64,000 nucleotides of DNA, taken from Hyaloscypha bicolor E (lineage: Eukaryota > Ascomycota > Leotiomycetes > Helotiales > Hyaloscyphaceae). Positions within the stretch are counted from its first letter, which is position 1. Each line of letters begins with the position of its first letter. This document shows, in pieces, positions 13,201 through 23,085 of the stretch. The stretch covers positions 5,867,952 to 5,931,951 of the forward strand of contig NW_020194684.1 in the NCBI RefSeq assembly GCF_002865645.1. The letters run 5' to 3'. Position numbers and translations under genes: made by a program. The notes beneath the pieces were generated by a model, which saw nothing but the letters and a program-made list of their open reading frames with translations, was not told where the DNA came from and did no database searches.

Positions 13201-14990
13201 GCCCATATACTATCCGAAAAGGTAGTTCTTAAGATCTATAAAAAGCTCTCTTACTTTTAGAATAAAGACCTAGTAAAGAAGATCCGGACGGTTAATTACT
13301 TACTATCTATTTAAGAGGTAATCTATAATCTTAGGCTAGTATAAATTAGCTATAAAGGTAATAAAGAAGCTTGGTTTACTAAAGTATTATATAATAGCTA
13401 TTAAGTCTTAAAAGAGCTATTATATAAAGTAATTACTATCTATAAAGCTTAATGGAAGGATAAAGTAATAGCTAATATTACTTATATAGATATCCTTATA
13501 GATTAGAGTATCTATAAGTCCTATATAGATATCCGTACAGATATTCTACTAGTATAAGTAGAGCCAGTCAAGTAAGGTAATCTTATAGGTAATATATATA
13601 TTAATAATATATTACTAAAAGAGGCGGCTAGTATAAAAAAATAGGGAAAAGGCTAGATAGATATAGAAATAATACTAGTAAAAGACCTGCTATTCGAGCC
13701 ATATCTATTAACGGGTTCTATTACGGTTCTATAACTATAAACCGTAGTACTAGCCCGGATTACTATATAGGAAGAATAAGATATAGTAAAGTAATATATA
13801 TATTATATATATAATATTAATTATATATATTTATAGATACTTACGGCCTGTTTTACGGACCGTAAATACCAGATTATAGTAGCTTATATTTGTATACTTG
13901 TCCGGAATAAGGGCTATAACCTTATTACTTATTAGGAGGTTCTTATAATAATAATTAGTACCTGATTTAAGAATTAAGTATATTTGCAGATTAAATAAGA
14001 TCCGGAAATCGGTTTACTAGCTTATAAGATACTTATAGGCTGTTTTATAGACTATAATAAACGGATTATAATCCGTAAGTATATCCGTAAGCTATAAAAG
14101 AACCATATAATCTAAGTAAGAAAAGTTAGTAGTCCGTATATTAGTTATAAAGAGCAGATTATAAAAGAAGAGCTATATAAAGGAGGGTTTGGTATATAAA
14201 GCGGGCTATAGCAGGCCTTAGAAATAGAAGAGCTTACTATAGATCTGAAAGTACTAGATTTTATAGGAGAAGTCGATTTGTATATCCTTCTTATACTTAA
14301 CTAATATAAAGGCAAAAATATAATTATATACCCGGATATTTGCCCGGAAGGCCCGGTAGAGCGGATTATTGCCTATAAAGAGATAAGAGAGGTATAGAGG
14401 AGGCTTACGGATTAGAGGAAATATTACGTTATCCTTCTTATAACAGGCCTCAAAGCGATTATCTATATAGCCAAAATAGAGGGCTTTACAAGCTATATAG
14501 TAATCCGTAAGCAGACCAGTCGTATATACGGGAGCTGGCCGGAAGCAGGAAAGGAAGGCAAGAGGCCGTATAGTAGGTAGGTCGGCAGGAGGGTCCTCTA
14601 CGGTATAAACTGGGGCCGCAACGGACGGTTAACGGATCCGTCGCTAGCGCCGCGGGGCTGGCTCGTCTGCAGAGACGTCCGTAACCGACCGTTATCGTTG
14701 CCGGGAGGTAGGGAGGGTATTTGGATTAAGTTCTTGCAAGGCAGGGCACTAATTAGCAGTTCGGGCACGTCGCCGCTCCTAGAAACTGGTTAAAGGGATC
14801 AAGGATAAAGAAGAGGAATACGGACCGTACAGGCCATACAGGTCTTACGGATAGCGCCTGTAGGCCCGTAAGGAAAGGCTAAAAGTAGCAAGTATCTAGT
14901 ATATAATAAGCAGGTCTTGGAATTATCCATTATTAAAAGGAAGTAAAAGAGAGAGTAATAAAGAGAAGAAGGAGAGGAGAGTAACGTAAG
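10290..14990. mobile_element. Degraded mobile element, copy B (CpG retained)
   Basis: This is homologous to 2640-7540. CpA/TpG are lost but CpG is kept (many CCGG, ACGG, TACGG), so it was RIPed without further CpG decay, or more recently. Reading the plus strand with TAA/TAG taken as former CAA/CAG gives long coherent frames around 13000-14000, which suggests a large former protein on the plus strand. I do not recognise its family. The last ~500 bases (14560-14990) are GC-richer. Confidence 0.6.
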
Positions 14991-15012
14991 GCCAGGTTTC
15001 TTTTTAGTACAC

Positions 15013-15290
15013 TTGGAGCTAGCGAGAGCCTTAAGAAATATCCCCTAAGCTTTAAAAAATCGTAATAAAAGCCTCTCGCATTCCAGAACCACTCAAATAT
15101 AGAGAAAGATACTTGAGCTTCTTCTCTCTAATCCCTAGCTGAGCGCTAAGGATTTGGACGCAATCGCATTCCGATACGCGATTCCCTAGAACGGGGAGAC
15201 TTTGGTGTTCGTCACGTGAAAGTTTTTTTCAAGGAGCCCCGAGAGCCAACCGCTTAGGGTGGTCCGAACGTAGGACAATATAGAAGAGGA
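15013..15290 (+). repeat. Direct repeat, right copy
   Basis: This is the less-mutated partner of 9910-10198; it keeps words such as GATACGCGATTCCC and GTTCGTCACGTG that are TA-converted in the left copy. It is cut by the MITE that begins at 15292. Confidence 0.65.
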
Positions 15291-15291
15291 C

Positions 15292-15833
15292 TAATAGTCG
15301 GACTTGACGTCGCGCTAAAGGGGCCCTTCCCTTTAGTCGGGGAAAGCGAGTTGTCCCGGGAAAGCGAGATGTCCCGTACCGAATAAAATCCTTAATAACT
15401 TGAAACCTTAATCTTTTTAAATAATTCTAAGTAATAGAATTAAAAATATAAGCCTTATAAACCAGATATAATTCTCTAAATCTTAAAAAATAGTATAGGT
15501 AGAGAGTTATTAAGGTTTTAGTATTAAATAGCGTGAAATACAAAAAGCATAAGAATTATTTATTCGTAACCGTTTCGCAAGTATTAAACCTGTAACTTTT
15601 GCTTAATTATAATTTTTTATTCTTTTACTTAAGACTTTAGCCCTTAAATATGCGATAGGTAACTATAAGATCGCGAATAAAACGTATTAATTAGATTTTC
15701 CATAGCTAGTTCCTAATATTATTTTTTAGAAGGCAAAAAAGGCCGGTGCGGGACATCTCGCTTTCCCGGGACAACTCGCTTTCCCCGACTAAAGGGAAGG
15801 GCCCCTTTAGCGCGACGTCAAGTCCGACTATTA
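15292..15833. mobile_element. MITE with 90 bp terminal inverted repeats
   Basis: 15292-15381 and 15744-15833 are inverted copies of each other with a single mismatch (TACCG versus CACCG, a transition). The ends read TAATAGTCGG...CCGACTATTA, consistent with a TA target duplication and ends starting ATAGTCGG, as in Tc1/mariner-type elements. The arms are GC-rich and contain a direct sub-repeat (AAAGCGAG plus TTGTCCCG or ATGTCCCG). The ~360 bp interior is AT-rich and non-coding. The element is inserted into the right copy of the 280 bp repeat, at the border with the gene island. Confidence 0.9.
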
Positions 15834-16442
15834 CTAGTGAGACGTGTTTGAAACAAGTGCTAAGCAGCCTCAGGCTGCCAGGCACACTTCAACAGCCAGC
15901 TTGGTTGAATCTCCTACCCGTTGCTCCAAGACAACGTACAAGATCTCACAAGGTATAACTCCAAGCATATAATAAAGCCGCCAGATACTAAGGTAATGAT
16001 AGACTAATTCCCTATAGACTGGCCCTGTGTCCTTCGAACTACGCTCCCAATGTGCAATCGAACGTTAACTTCACCGGTGAACATACTCCTGCCCTACACG
16101 GCGATAATCACAACTAGTTATCCGAAATACACGCTATTAGGAAGACTGTGAATATGGATAATCCTGAGGAATACGGTGACTGGCAGACTCGGGGCGGGGA
16201 AAATTGGTACTGGGACATTGCAAAAGAGATCGTACACGGAAAGTTGAATTGGTAGAGTAATGTCCATCCCTGCGTGCCGAAAAAACCAAACGCTCGATAT
16301 TAATGAATTCAATATACTTCTTATGCAACAGTACGACCTAACAACAACCGTAGCAACAGTATCTGTTGTATAGTCTCATAGCGCTCCTGCCTTGGCTTCT
16401 GTGCCTGCGATAAGCACCAATGGTCATTCCTTCGCGATCGCG
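15834..16442. other. Non-coding, nothing recognised
   Basis: About 600 bases of normal composition lie between the MITE and the 3' end of the minus-strand TPR-ANK-CorA gene. Short ORFs on the minus strand (16118-16328) overlap each other in different frames and show no family features. Confidence 0.5.
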
Positions 16443-19400
16443 CTACGAAGGTATATCTGGTTCGACAGATTGAACAGGGGCACCTCCTAGCTCTGCTCCA
16501 TCCGCATGTTCCTCGGCGTTTCTTGCCTTTTCTGCTCTATGTTGAGCTATCGAGGCTATTATTTTGCCGACAACAAAACGCCTTTTGCTTCCCTCCGTCC
16601 CATCCGCCTTTGGCGTTTTCTTCGTCTGTCTGTGTTCTTTAAACCAACGAAAGAGCCTTTTCCAATTAAAAAGGAATGAACAGGCCGCATACCCCAGGAG
16701 AATAATGCAATAAATAAATAGTATAGGCGTCCAGATGAATACCATGGCCAGAGCGGGGACTCTCTTGAGTATGGGGCGTACAACCGTTGATGATGACCAC
16801 CTTTCAGAAATCTTTCTAAAGGAACCAACAAAAGCTTTGAAGAAACGGAGGAGAGGGTTGACATATAGAGCCAGTATAACAAACGGTACTGCCAATGCAG
16901 CAGTAATTATCACTTTTACTGTTAGCAAACCATAAAAGCCGAGTTTGGAATGATTACATACTTATATATTTGATTGCATAGGCAAGTTCAAAGTTCGAGT
17001 TTGATTTGGAAAATTCAGCTATAGGTAGCGCTAAGAAGGCTGTCATGAAAGATGCAGGGAGAAATATAATGGTGACAATTGTGAAAACTGTGATTGTGTT
17101 GCCTGAGATTCGAGCTGTCCGTGCCTCCGATACATTGGCTTGCTTTTGCTTGAGATCTAAAAGATCCTCTAACTATAAAATAGTCAGTCGGACTGCGAAC
17201 AGTTATGTGAAGTATGCTTACAGCTTTGTAAGGGCGTTTTGCGGCCTCGTCCATGGCATTAACTAGGTCGATATGCCGAACTAATGCATTCATGAGATTT
17301 GCCTTTGACACGGGAATCCCAAGATTCTTTTGGCCAGCCTCAATCGCTTTGACAAACGACTCAATTACACCCATCTGCTGGCCATAGAGACTCCTCAAAA
17401 TATTCAATTCGTCTCGAATATCCTTGATTTCTTTGAGCAATTCTGTCTCTTGTGAGATGTCGAAGATAAGTTCTAGTTCCTCGCCAAGGGCCGTTGGCGT
17501 CGATGGCTTTATGGTCCCGTCGGGCTTCGAAGTCTCTGGCTGCTCCTTGGAAGCCTCTTGCTCGATATCATTCCTTCTGGTTTTTTCTTCATTTTCGCTG
17601 CTTTTTTTTCGGCTTTCCCCTTAGCTTTCTCCTTGGCCTTCTCCTTTCTTGCTTTCTTCTCCTTTTCCTTTTTCTTTTTCTCATCTTCCGCACTTAGTTT
17701 TTCCCCCCCGTTCGCAAACTGATTAAAACATCTGGTCTCTTCATCGGCCTACGAAGATTTAGAAACCCGTTTTTAGTATTTGCGATTCACTTACCACGTA
17801 GTTGATCGAATATTCGAAGATCTCCAGATATAGATATTGCTCATAATACCATTCCACGGGATCAAAGCTCAACCCTAAACATCGAGCTATTATAGTTTCT
17901 GATAATCCAAATGCTGAATTAAATGGTTCTCTAACACTTTCAGCAAGGTGACGAAGGATGTCGTCTAAAACATTCGTCATGTTGATTGTAGTTGTTGTCT
18001 CAGTACTGGCGGCATGCTTGCCCCAGCGCTGGGGGAAACTTGTAATAACGGTCTCTTCATAATGGCTTTCTGTTACTTTCCGGCAAGGCCAACGAGCGGT
18101 GTCCGGACTTACTGTTATCAACTATCCACAGCCACAATTGATCAATCATCACAATTGGAACCGGGTCTTTGGGATATTTCCGTCGGCAGTAACGCGATAT
18201 AACCTGATCGGCATCTCGAATATCCGTGTCCTGGGTCATATAGTAGTAGAACTGATCTAGGGTTCGTCGAATATGTAATGGTGGCTGTCGGAATAGGAAC
18301 TCTTCGAGGAGCGAAACATCTGGTTCGGTATCTTTTGTGGCTTGCGTTCCTGGTTGCTTTTCTTTATCCCCTTCTCCTTTTCCCATGGGCTTAAGTAATT
18401 CGCTGAAATATTCTCTTCCAAATGGAATAATAAGGTTATCCAATGTTTCTTCATTGGATTTTTGAAGCTCTTTAATAACACTGGACATTTCTTTTCTAGC
18501 ATCCTCCAGTTCCCAGTGCAGATAAGGCATCTAAGGGAGGTATTATTAGTGAGTCACTCTTAGTAGAAGATAACACCTACAAAAAGTATGAGCTTAGTTT
18601 TCTCACTATCTATATATTATGACGTCAGTATACTAAAAAAAACATTCATCTGGTGGGTGTTCATGCAAACCTTTTGTGATCGCGCGGCATGATGGCTTCA
18701 TGAAGCGACCGTGCACTGCTGAGAGCTTTGATTCATGCAACTTATCGTCCCACAGTTCTCTTTTCAGCAAATTCTGTGCCGAAAAATCTTCTTTAGGACC
18801 GGAATACATCTTCGCCATGAGTGCCTTGCAGGATGTGTCAGTCAATTTTATGTTTGCGGTCCCCAGTTGTCATGCTCACCTCCACCCACAGCATCTAATC
18901 AAGTCAGTTGGTTCCGATATATATATATGCAGGACGGTTTCTCACATTGTTCGCTGGGAGATGTATCCATTTGAAATCTGGGTCTGGGGAAGCTTCTCCG
19001 GATGTCATGTCGTTTGATGCATCAGAGCCAATTTCTTCATCCCAAATAAGCGCTTCAACTGGTTTCTGCTCCAGTCGATGCTCTTCCACTGTGTCTCCAT
19101 CTATGTTGGTCTCAATATAGAAATCCACAATAGTGGCATTCATTCCAATATGTTTGTCAACTTTCAGGTCCTTGAGAGAGGAAATTCCTGTAAGAGGCAC
19201 CTCGACAGTTGGCCTTGAGCTTGCGACTAAAGCACCTCGGTGAGTCATGAATAATCTGATCGTCTCTGGGTAATGCCTATGAATGGCAGTATCGAGTGGT
19301 GTGTTCCCCCACTTGTCTCGTTTGTCGAGATCAGCACCGAACTCAAGAAGTGCAGCTGCAACCGAGTAATTTCTTTGGCAGGCTGCTTTGTGTAAGCCGG

Positions 19401-20711
19401 TTTGCCCATCAATATCCGCAGCATCAACAGGAACATAAGCCAAACAATTCCCGACCACCCACTCGTTCCCGTAGAAGCAGCCATAATGAAGGGCCTCGAT
19501 TATATCCTGCTTCACGTCATGCTCGCCTTTGACCTTGCTCATTTTCTCGAGAAGGGCGATAACTGTTTCTTCATGGCCAAGTATAGCAGCCTCTCTTAAC
19601 AGCTCTTTGGCATCTGTTAAGCATCCCAGAGTGATTCCTAGTACTTCGGGGAGTCCAACTAGGTCGGCGAACTCTGAAACGCTCATCTCAGTCCATTTCA
19701 TGATCTTTTCACGAGTCCAATTGAGAGCGGTAGCTGCTTTCTCTGAATACTGTGGACCCAGTGTTGATAAGAGTTTGCTTAGCTCAAGGAACGGATCCTC
19801 TTCGCGCAAGGTACAAATAGTGCGTGCCGTAGGGATGTAATTATCGTAGTGTGTAACAAGAACCTTGGTAGCAGTGGATGCTAGATCCCGTCAGACTACA
19901 GTATTTGCCAACATTTGATACCTTCTAGGACTCATATCATATGATGAATGTAGAGCATCCTCTCAATAGATAGCAATAGAAATGATTTACTTACCCTCTA
20001 TGTTGAATTCATCACACAACTGATTGCCCCCTTCCCTATTGCCGGTCTCAAGATATAGACTGATGAGTTGTCTAACAATCGCCCTAGTATCTCTGTTCTC
20101 CTTGCCCCATTGTTCTTTTATGGAGTTGAGAGCTGAGGGGAGTACTAATTCCAACTCGTTCGTTTCTTTGTTTTGGAGATACGATACCAGTGCCAAATTA
20201 CACTTAGTTTTTAATGTATTCCCATGATTGGGGCCGAAAACGGTTGACTTCGCCCTCAAAGACTTGCGAAGCAAGGTTTCAGCGGCGGGTAAATCCTTTT
20301 TGTGGATGAAGAAGCAAGCAATGTTGTTTTGTAGTTGAGACGTCCAAGGATGTTCCGAGCCTAGAGAATGACGGACTCCAGTCAGTGCTTCCTCATAGAG
20401 GCGACATGCCTCGTTCAGCCTATCATTCGACAGAAATATCTTTCCCAGGAGAGTTACACAGATGAGAGAGTAGCGGTCTGCCCAGCCCCAAAGCTTCAAC
20501 ATCTGTCCTCGAACATCTTGAAGAATGGATTCTGCATCGTCGAACTGCTCATTTCTGAAGTATGCTCGCCCAAGCCACAGCTTGGCCTCCAGCAATTTGT
20601 TACCCTCCGTCAAAGTTTGAGACGCTTGTTGTCGTTCAACTTCCCCTCTCCAATAAGTGATAGATTTCTCGCGACATTCCTTGCTATTCTGCTCTGGTTC
20701 GGAAGTACCTG
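16443..20711 (-). CDS. TPR-ankyrin-CorA-like membrane protein, ~1250 aa, nine exons
   Basis: Inferred exons: 20711-19995, 19880-18946, 18894-18880, 18824-18634, 18530-18113, 18054-17795, 17748-17222, 17172-16962, 16918-16443; all phases agree if one base is added in each of two A8 runs. The first exon carries kinesin-light-chain-like TPRs (FGPNHGNTLKTKCNLAL). The second has ankyrin repeats (DGQTGLHKAACQRNYSVAAA, DKWGNTPLDTAI) and ends in HLPANN. Then come WVE, RFMKPSC, MPYLHWE, RTLDQFYYYM, DADQVISRY, MIDQLWLWIV, TVITSFPQRWG, an E/K-rich stretch, and VSEARTARISGNTITVFT followed by TM segments FTIVTIIFLPASFMTAFLAL, VIITAALAVPFVILALYV and one more. This series is, from memory, the fungal ankyrin/CorA-like family. 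Inference: a membrane protein with a repeat-based sensor. The true 5' end is unclear: the first exon opens at an acceptor (TTTCCAG) and no ATG-bearing upstream exon could be joined. Confidence 0.75.
17602..17609. other. A8 run with probable 1-base deletion (second)
   Basis: On the minus strand the K/E-rich frame (KEKAKGKAEKKAA) must move to the frame NDIEQEASKEQPETSKP to reach the coiled coil and TM exons. Nine A in place of eight restores the frame and makes exon 17748-17222 (527 bases) divisible for phase 0. It is either an assembly homopolymer error or a genuine frameshift. Confidence 0.65.
18635..18642. other. A8/T8 run with probable 1-base deletion (first)
   Basis: On the minus strand, DECFF is followed by TAG directly after T8. 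With T9 the codon becomes TTA followed by the donor GTATAC, and the next exon starts MPYLHWE after CCTTAG, giving CFFLMPYLHWE as the family consensus expects. Confidence 0.65.
18880..18894 (-). other. 15-base micro-exon (MLWVE)
   Basis: The micro-exon lies between a 51 bp intron (18945-18895: GTGAGA, branch CTGAC, GATTAG) and a 55 bp intron (18879-18825: GTGAGC, branch CTGAC, GCAAG). It restores the conserved ANN-M-x-WVE-x-LM string of this family. Skipping it would also keep the frame, so retention versus skipping needs RNA evidence. Confidence 0.55.
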
Positions 20712-21060
20712 CTGGAAATTAATTTCCCACTCGAATTTCCGAGTTGGGCCGCAGAAATGACCTACTAACAGGACTCGATTCTCTTGAAGGCGAAGACATA
20801 GCTGCCAGTTGGCTTCGGATCCAAAAGTGTGAGATATTTGAGTTATTCCGTCTTCGGCAGCTGGATGGCGTCCTAGAAACTACACGGCGGTACTGTCCCT
20901 CACTGAATTTTTGACGAAAATCGAGGAGACTAGCTTGTGTTGCCCTGCATGACTGATTGCGAAGGACGTTGAGCCTTATCAGCAGATAACTTTGTGCACT
21001 AGAACCTATTTTTGGATGTTGGGAGACACCGCATTTTCAGCTGAGGAATTGGGCTGAAAT
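20712..21060 (-). other. Unresolved 5' region of the TPR-ANK-CorA gene
   Basis: Several open but mutually frame-shifted minus-strand segments occur here, for example SLLDFRQKFSEGQYRR around 20930-20870 and FGSEANWQLCLRLQENRVLV around 20830-20770. They may be former exons of a longer N-terminal part. No ATG, promoter or clean splice chain could be established, so the gene may be 5'-truncated. Confidence 0.35.
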
Positions 21061-21590
21061 GGTTTGTTGAGGCTTCGCGGCCCCCATCCCTGCCCTGGGG
21101 TGTCCCTTTTCGGCTCCTCGGCTACACCTGCCACTTCCTAAAGCTGTAAAAGTCGGTCATGGATTCTTGCAGAGACAATTCTAGATCCATGTCAGCCGGA
21201 GCTGCAACTTTAGCGAACTTCATCAATTCAACTTCACCGTATACATGATGTTAATCTATTAATTAATTACTCAATTCCTCTTTACGATAAGAAGTGGTAC
21301 TCAAATAGCATTGTACTGCTCTATAGTGATTGTCGAAAGATAATTCTATATACGAAGTAGTTTCAAAAGTCTAAACCAACGATAGGACAGATTTAGATTT
21401 CGGGCCTCGCGATCCTCTTCGGTTCCTCCCTCTCAGAGTCTCTCTGCCCCTCCATCTTACTCCTCCATCAACTCAGCCACTCCCTACCGCGATATATTGC
21501 AACTGGTCTGGCTGGTGAACGGCTTTTGATATCACAAACAAGCACTCTAGCTGATTATGAGCGTTCTAAAGCTTATATTTCTATTATATA
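21061..21590. other. Intergenic, nothing recognised
   Basis: Normal composition, C/T-rich around 21410-21480 (repeated CCTCC). No ORF of interest on either strand. Confidence 0.5.
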
Positions 21591-21596
21591 AAGCTA

Positions 21597-21712
21597 TATT
21601 CACGTGTCCTAAGAGCTATAACTGCCCAGGGAGCTGTAACTTTGCTCAGGGGGCTGTATTCACGCGATCCGGGCGTTGCAACATACCCAGGGAGCTGCCT
21701 TCATGCGCGTGG
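21597..21712. repeat. Degenerate ~20 bp tandem repeat
   Basis: Around five irregular units share CCCAGGGAGCTGTAAC or CTCAGGGGGCTGT, and ATTCACG(T/C)G occurs twice. The array is GC-rich and non-coding, just upstream of the MITE-like element at 21807. Confidence 0.45.
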
Positions 21713-21806
21713 ATTGAGTAATCGAGGATATACTCTTAGGCGAGGGAGAAGTGTGGGAATTAGGGACAGGTAAACATACGGAGGTCGCGGCATAAAGTGA
21801 CGGGAA

Positions 21807-22183
21807 TACAGGGCATTTGTGGGGAAAGTCCCCTATAGCACTCTTTTCAGGCCGTTGGCCCCTCTGTAAGGCCCTCTACTTTTAGCGGCCTGCCCTAAAA
21901 ATACGCTATAAGCTTTAACAAGGGGTGCCACACCTTTTCCGGGCTTATCTCCTGTAATTACAAGGGCTCACTCGCTAATGAGGCCTATAAAGGCCGTCTA
22001 TTCAGGGTCAGAGCGCTATGGTTACTCTGCCAGCAGCACTAATACCCCTGAAGATCGCCAACAACCTTGCGAATGTCTCATAGGGTGCTTTCAGGGCACG
22101 ACGCCGAAGATTTTAGGGCCTTATAGCGGGCTCAGTCCCTATAAATAAGCGCTGTAGGGCAATTTGGGTCCAAATGCCCTGTA
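21807..22183. mobile_element. Second MITE-like element, 377 bp
   Basis: The left end TACAGGGCATTTG is an exact inverted copy of the right end CAAATGCCCTGTA. Beyond the 13 bp ends, similarity continues imperfectly inward (CCCTATAGCAC against CCCTACAGCGC). A TA duplication is compatible with both borders. The interior is about 350 bases, non-coding and not RIPed. It may belong to a TA-targeting family; hAT-like CAGGG ends were considered, but no 8 bp duplication is present. Confidence 0.65.
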
Positions 22184-22955
22184 TACAGAGCCTGGGGAGC
22201 GACGACGGATGGTAGTGCGTGCTTGTTGGCTTTCCAGATGGATGGTGGTGTGAGGTGCGGTGTTGAAGATGTGGATTGGTAGGGATAGTTGCACATCCAG
22301 GGTGGGAGCATTTTTGATTGAATTTGGTTGGGGAAGGAAGGAAGGAAGCTGTTTGAGGTCCTGGTTGGTGGAGAAAGTTTGAAACGAGGGAAGGCTGTGA
22401 AGTTTAGAGGAGAATCAGTTTATGAGGTATCAATGCCAAACCTCTTGAGAGAAGAGAAGAGTGATTAGTATGCGAGACTTTGTAAGTTCTGGATCCCAAA
22501 AATTGACAATTAGTTTATTAGGATGCGAATGCGAATGCGAATGACATAAGTAGGTAAGTTATGCGCAGTGATTCCCCAGATGAGGCGGGAGCTAGGACGG
22601 ATAGAGCCGACGCCGGAATGGTCAGCCTTTCTACTTAGACAAGCGTGCAAGCATGAGTTTGTACGATGATAATTAAGAGCAGGTCTTGATACCAAATCCA
22701 CTTATTATTGTAAATTGTTTCTGTTTTCGCTCTTCGCTTAAAAAGTGGACTGTAAACACAATATCCTGGCTGCTATGCTATCGTTCTGATGCCCAGATTT
22801 CCGTTTGCCTTTCGAATATTTCTGTTCGAGTGATCTGAGCCTTGCAAAAGGAATTCTAGCATCCAATCAATACAATTATCTATATATAGACCGAGACAAA
22901 AAAAGCCATAGCAAGCAATATACTCAGGAAGCAAGGGGGTTATTCTGCCAGTTCT
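22184..22955. other. Intergenic before the F-box gene
   Basis: It contains a short hexamer run (GCGAAT repeated, about 22524-22542) and GGAAGGAAGGAAG near 22333. The short minus-strand ORFs (22510-22701, 22773-22970) have no family features. Confidence 0.5.
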
Positions 22956-23037
22956 CACTTCACATGCCACATTGACACTTCACATGCCACACTGACACTT
23001 CACATGCCACACTGACACTTCACGTCTCGCATTCTGA
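22956..23037 (+). repeat. 20 bp tandem repeat, 3 copies plus a partial
   Basis: The unit is CACTTCACATGCCACACTGA at 22956, 22976 and 22996, with a decayed fourth unit to about 23037. It ends about 50 bases before the ATG of the F-box gene, so it probably lies in that gene's promoter or 5' UTR. Confidence 0.85.
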
Positions 23038-23085
23038 GTTGCCATAATATGTCTTCCCTTATCAATATCAACTTGACTTATCAAC

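Larger units (their letters stand above)
1..15290. repeat. RIP-degraded AT-rich repeat block
   Basis: The block is extremely AT-rich, with TpA everywhere and almost no CpA or TpG, and has no ORF longer than a few dozen codons that looks real. In Pezizomycotina this is the signature of RIP acting on duplicated DNA. The left part (to about 9800) has lost nearly all CpG as well, while 10300-14990 keeps many CpG and CCGG sites. Sub-features are listed separately. No host gene is recognisable here. Confidence 0.9.

Noticed and set aside
2640..14990. Starship-type (DUF3435 tyrosine recombinase) captain
   Set aside because: The cargo-like gene island made this attractive, but I found no R-H-R-Y-type recombinase pattern in the readable frames; not supported.
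9910..15290. Calling the 280 bp direct repeats definite LTRs of copy B
   Set aside because: No TG...CA ends, primer-binding site or target duplication could be shown, and copy A lacks an equally clear pair; left as direct repeats.
1..15290. Mitochondrial or organellar DNA as the source of the high AT
   Set aside because: No mitochondrial gene or tRNA motif; AT bias is specific to CpA/TpG loss, and retroelement coding traces are present elsewhere in similar sequence.
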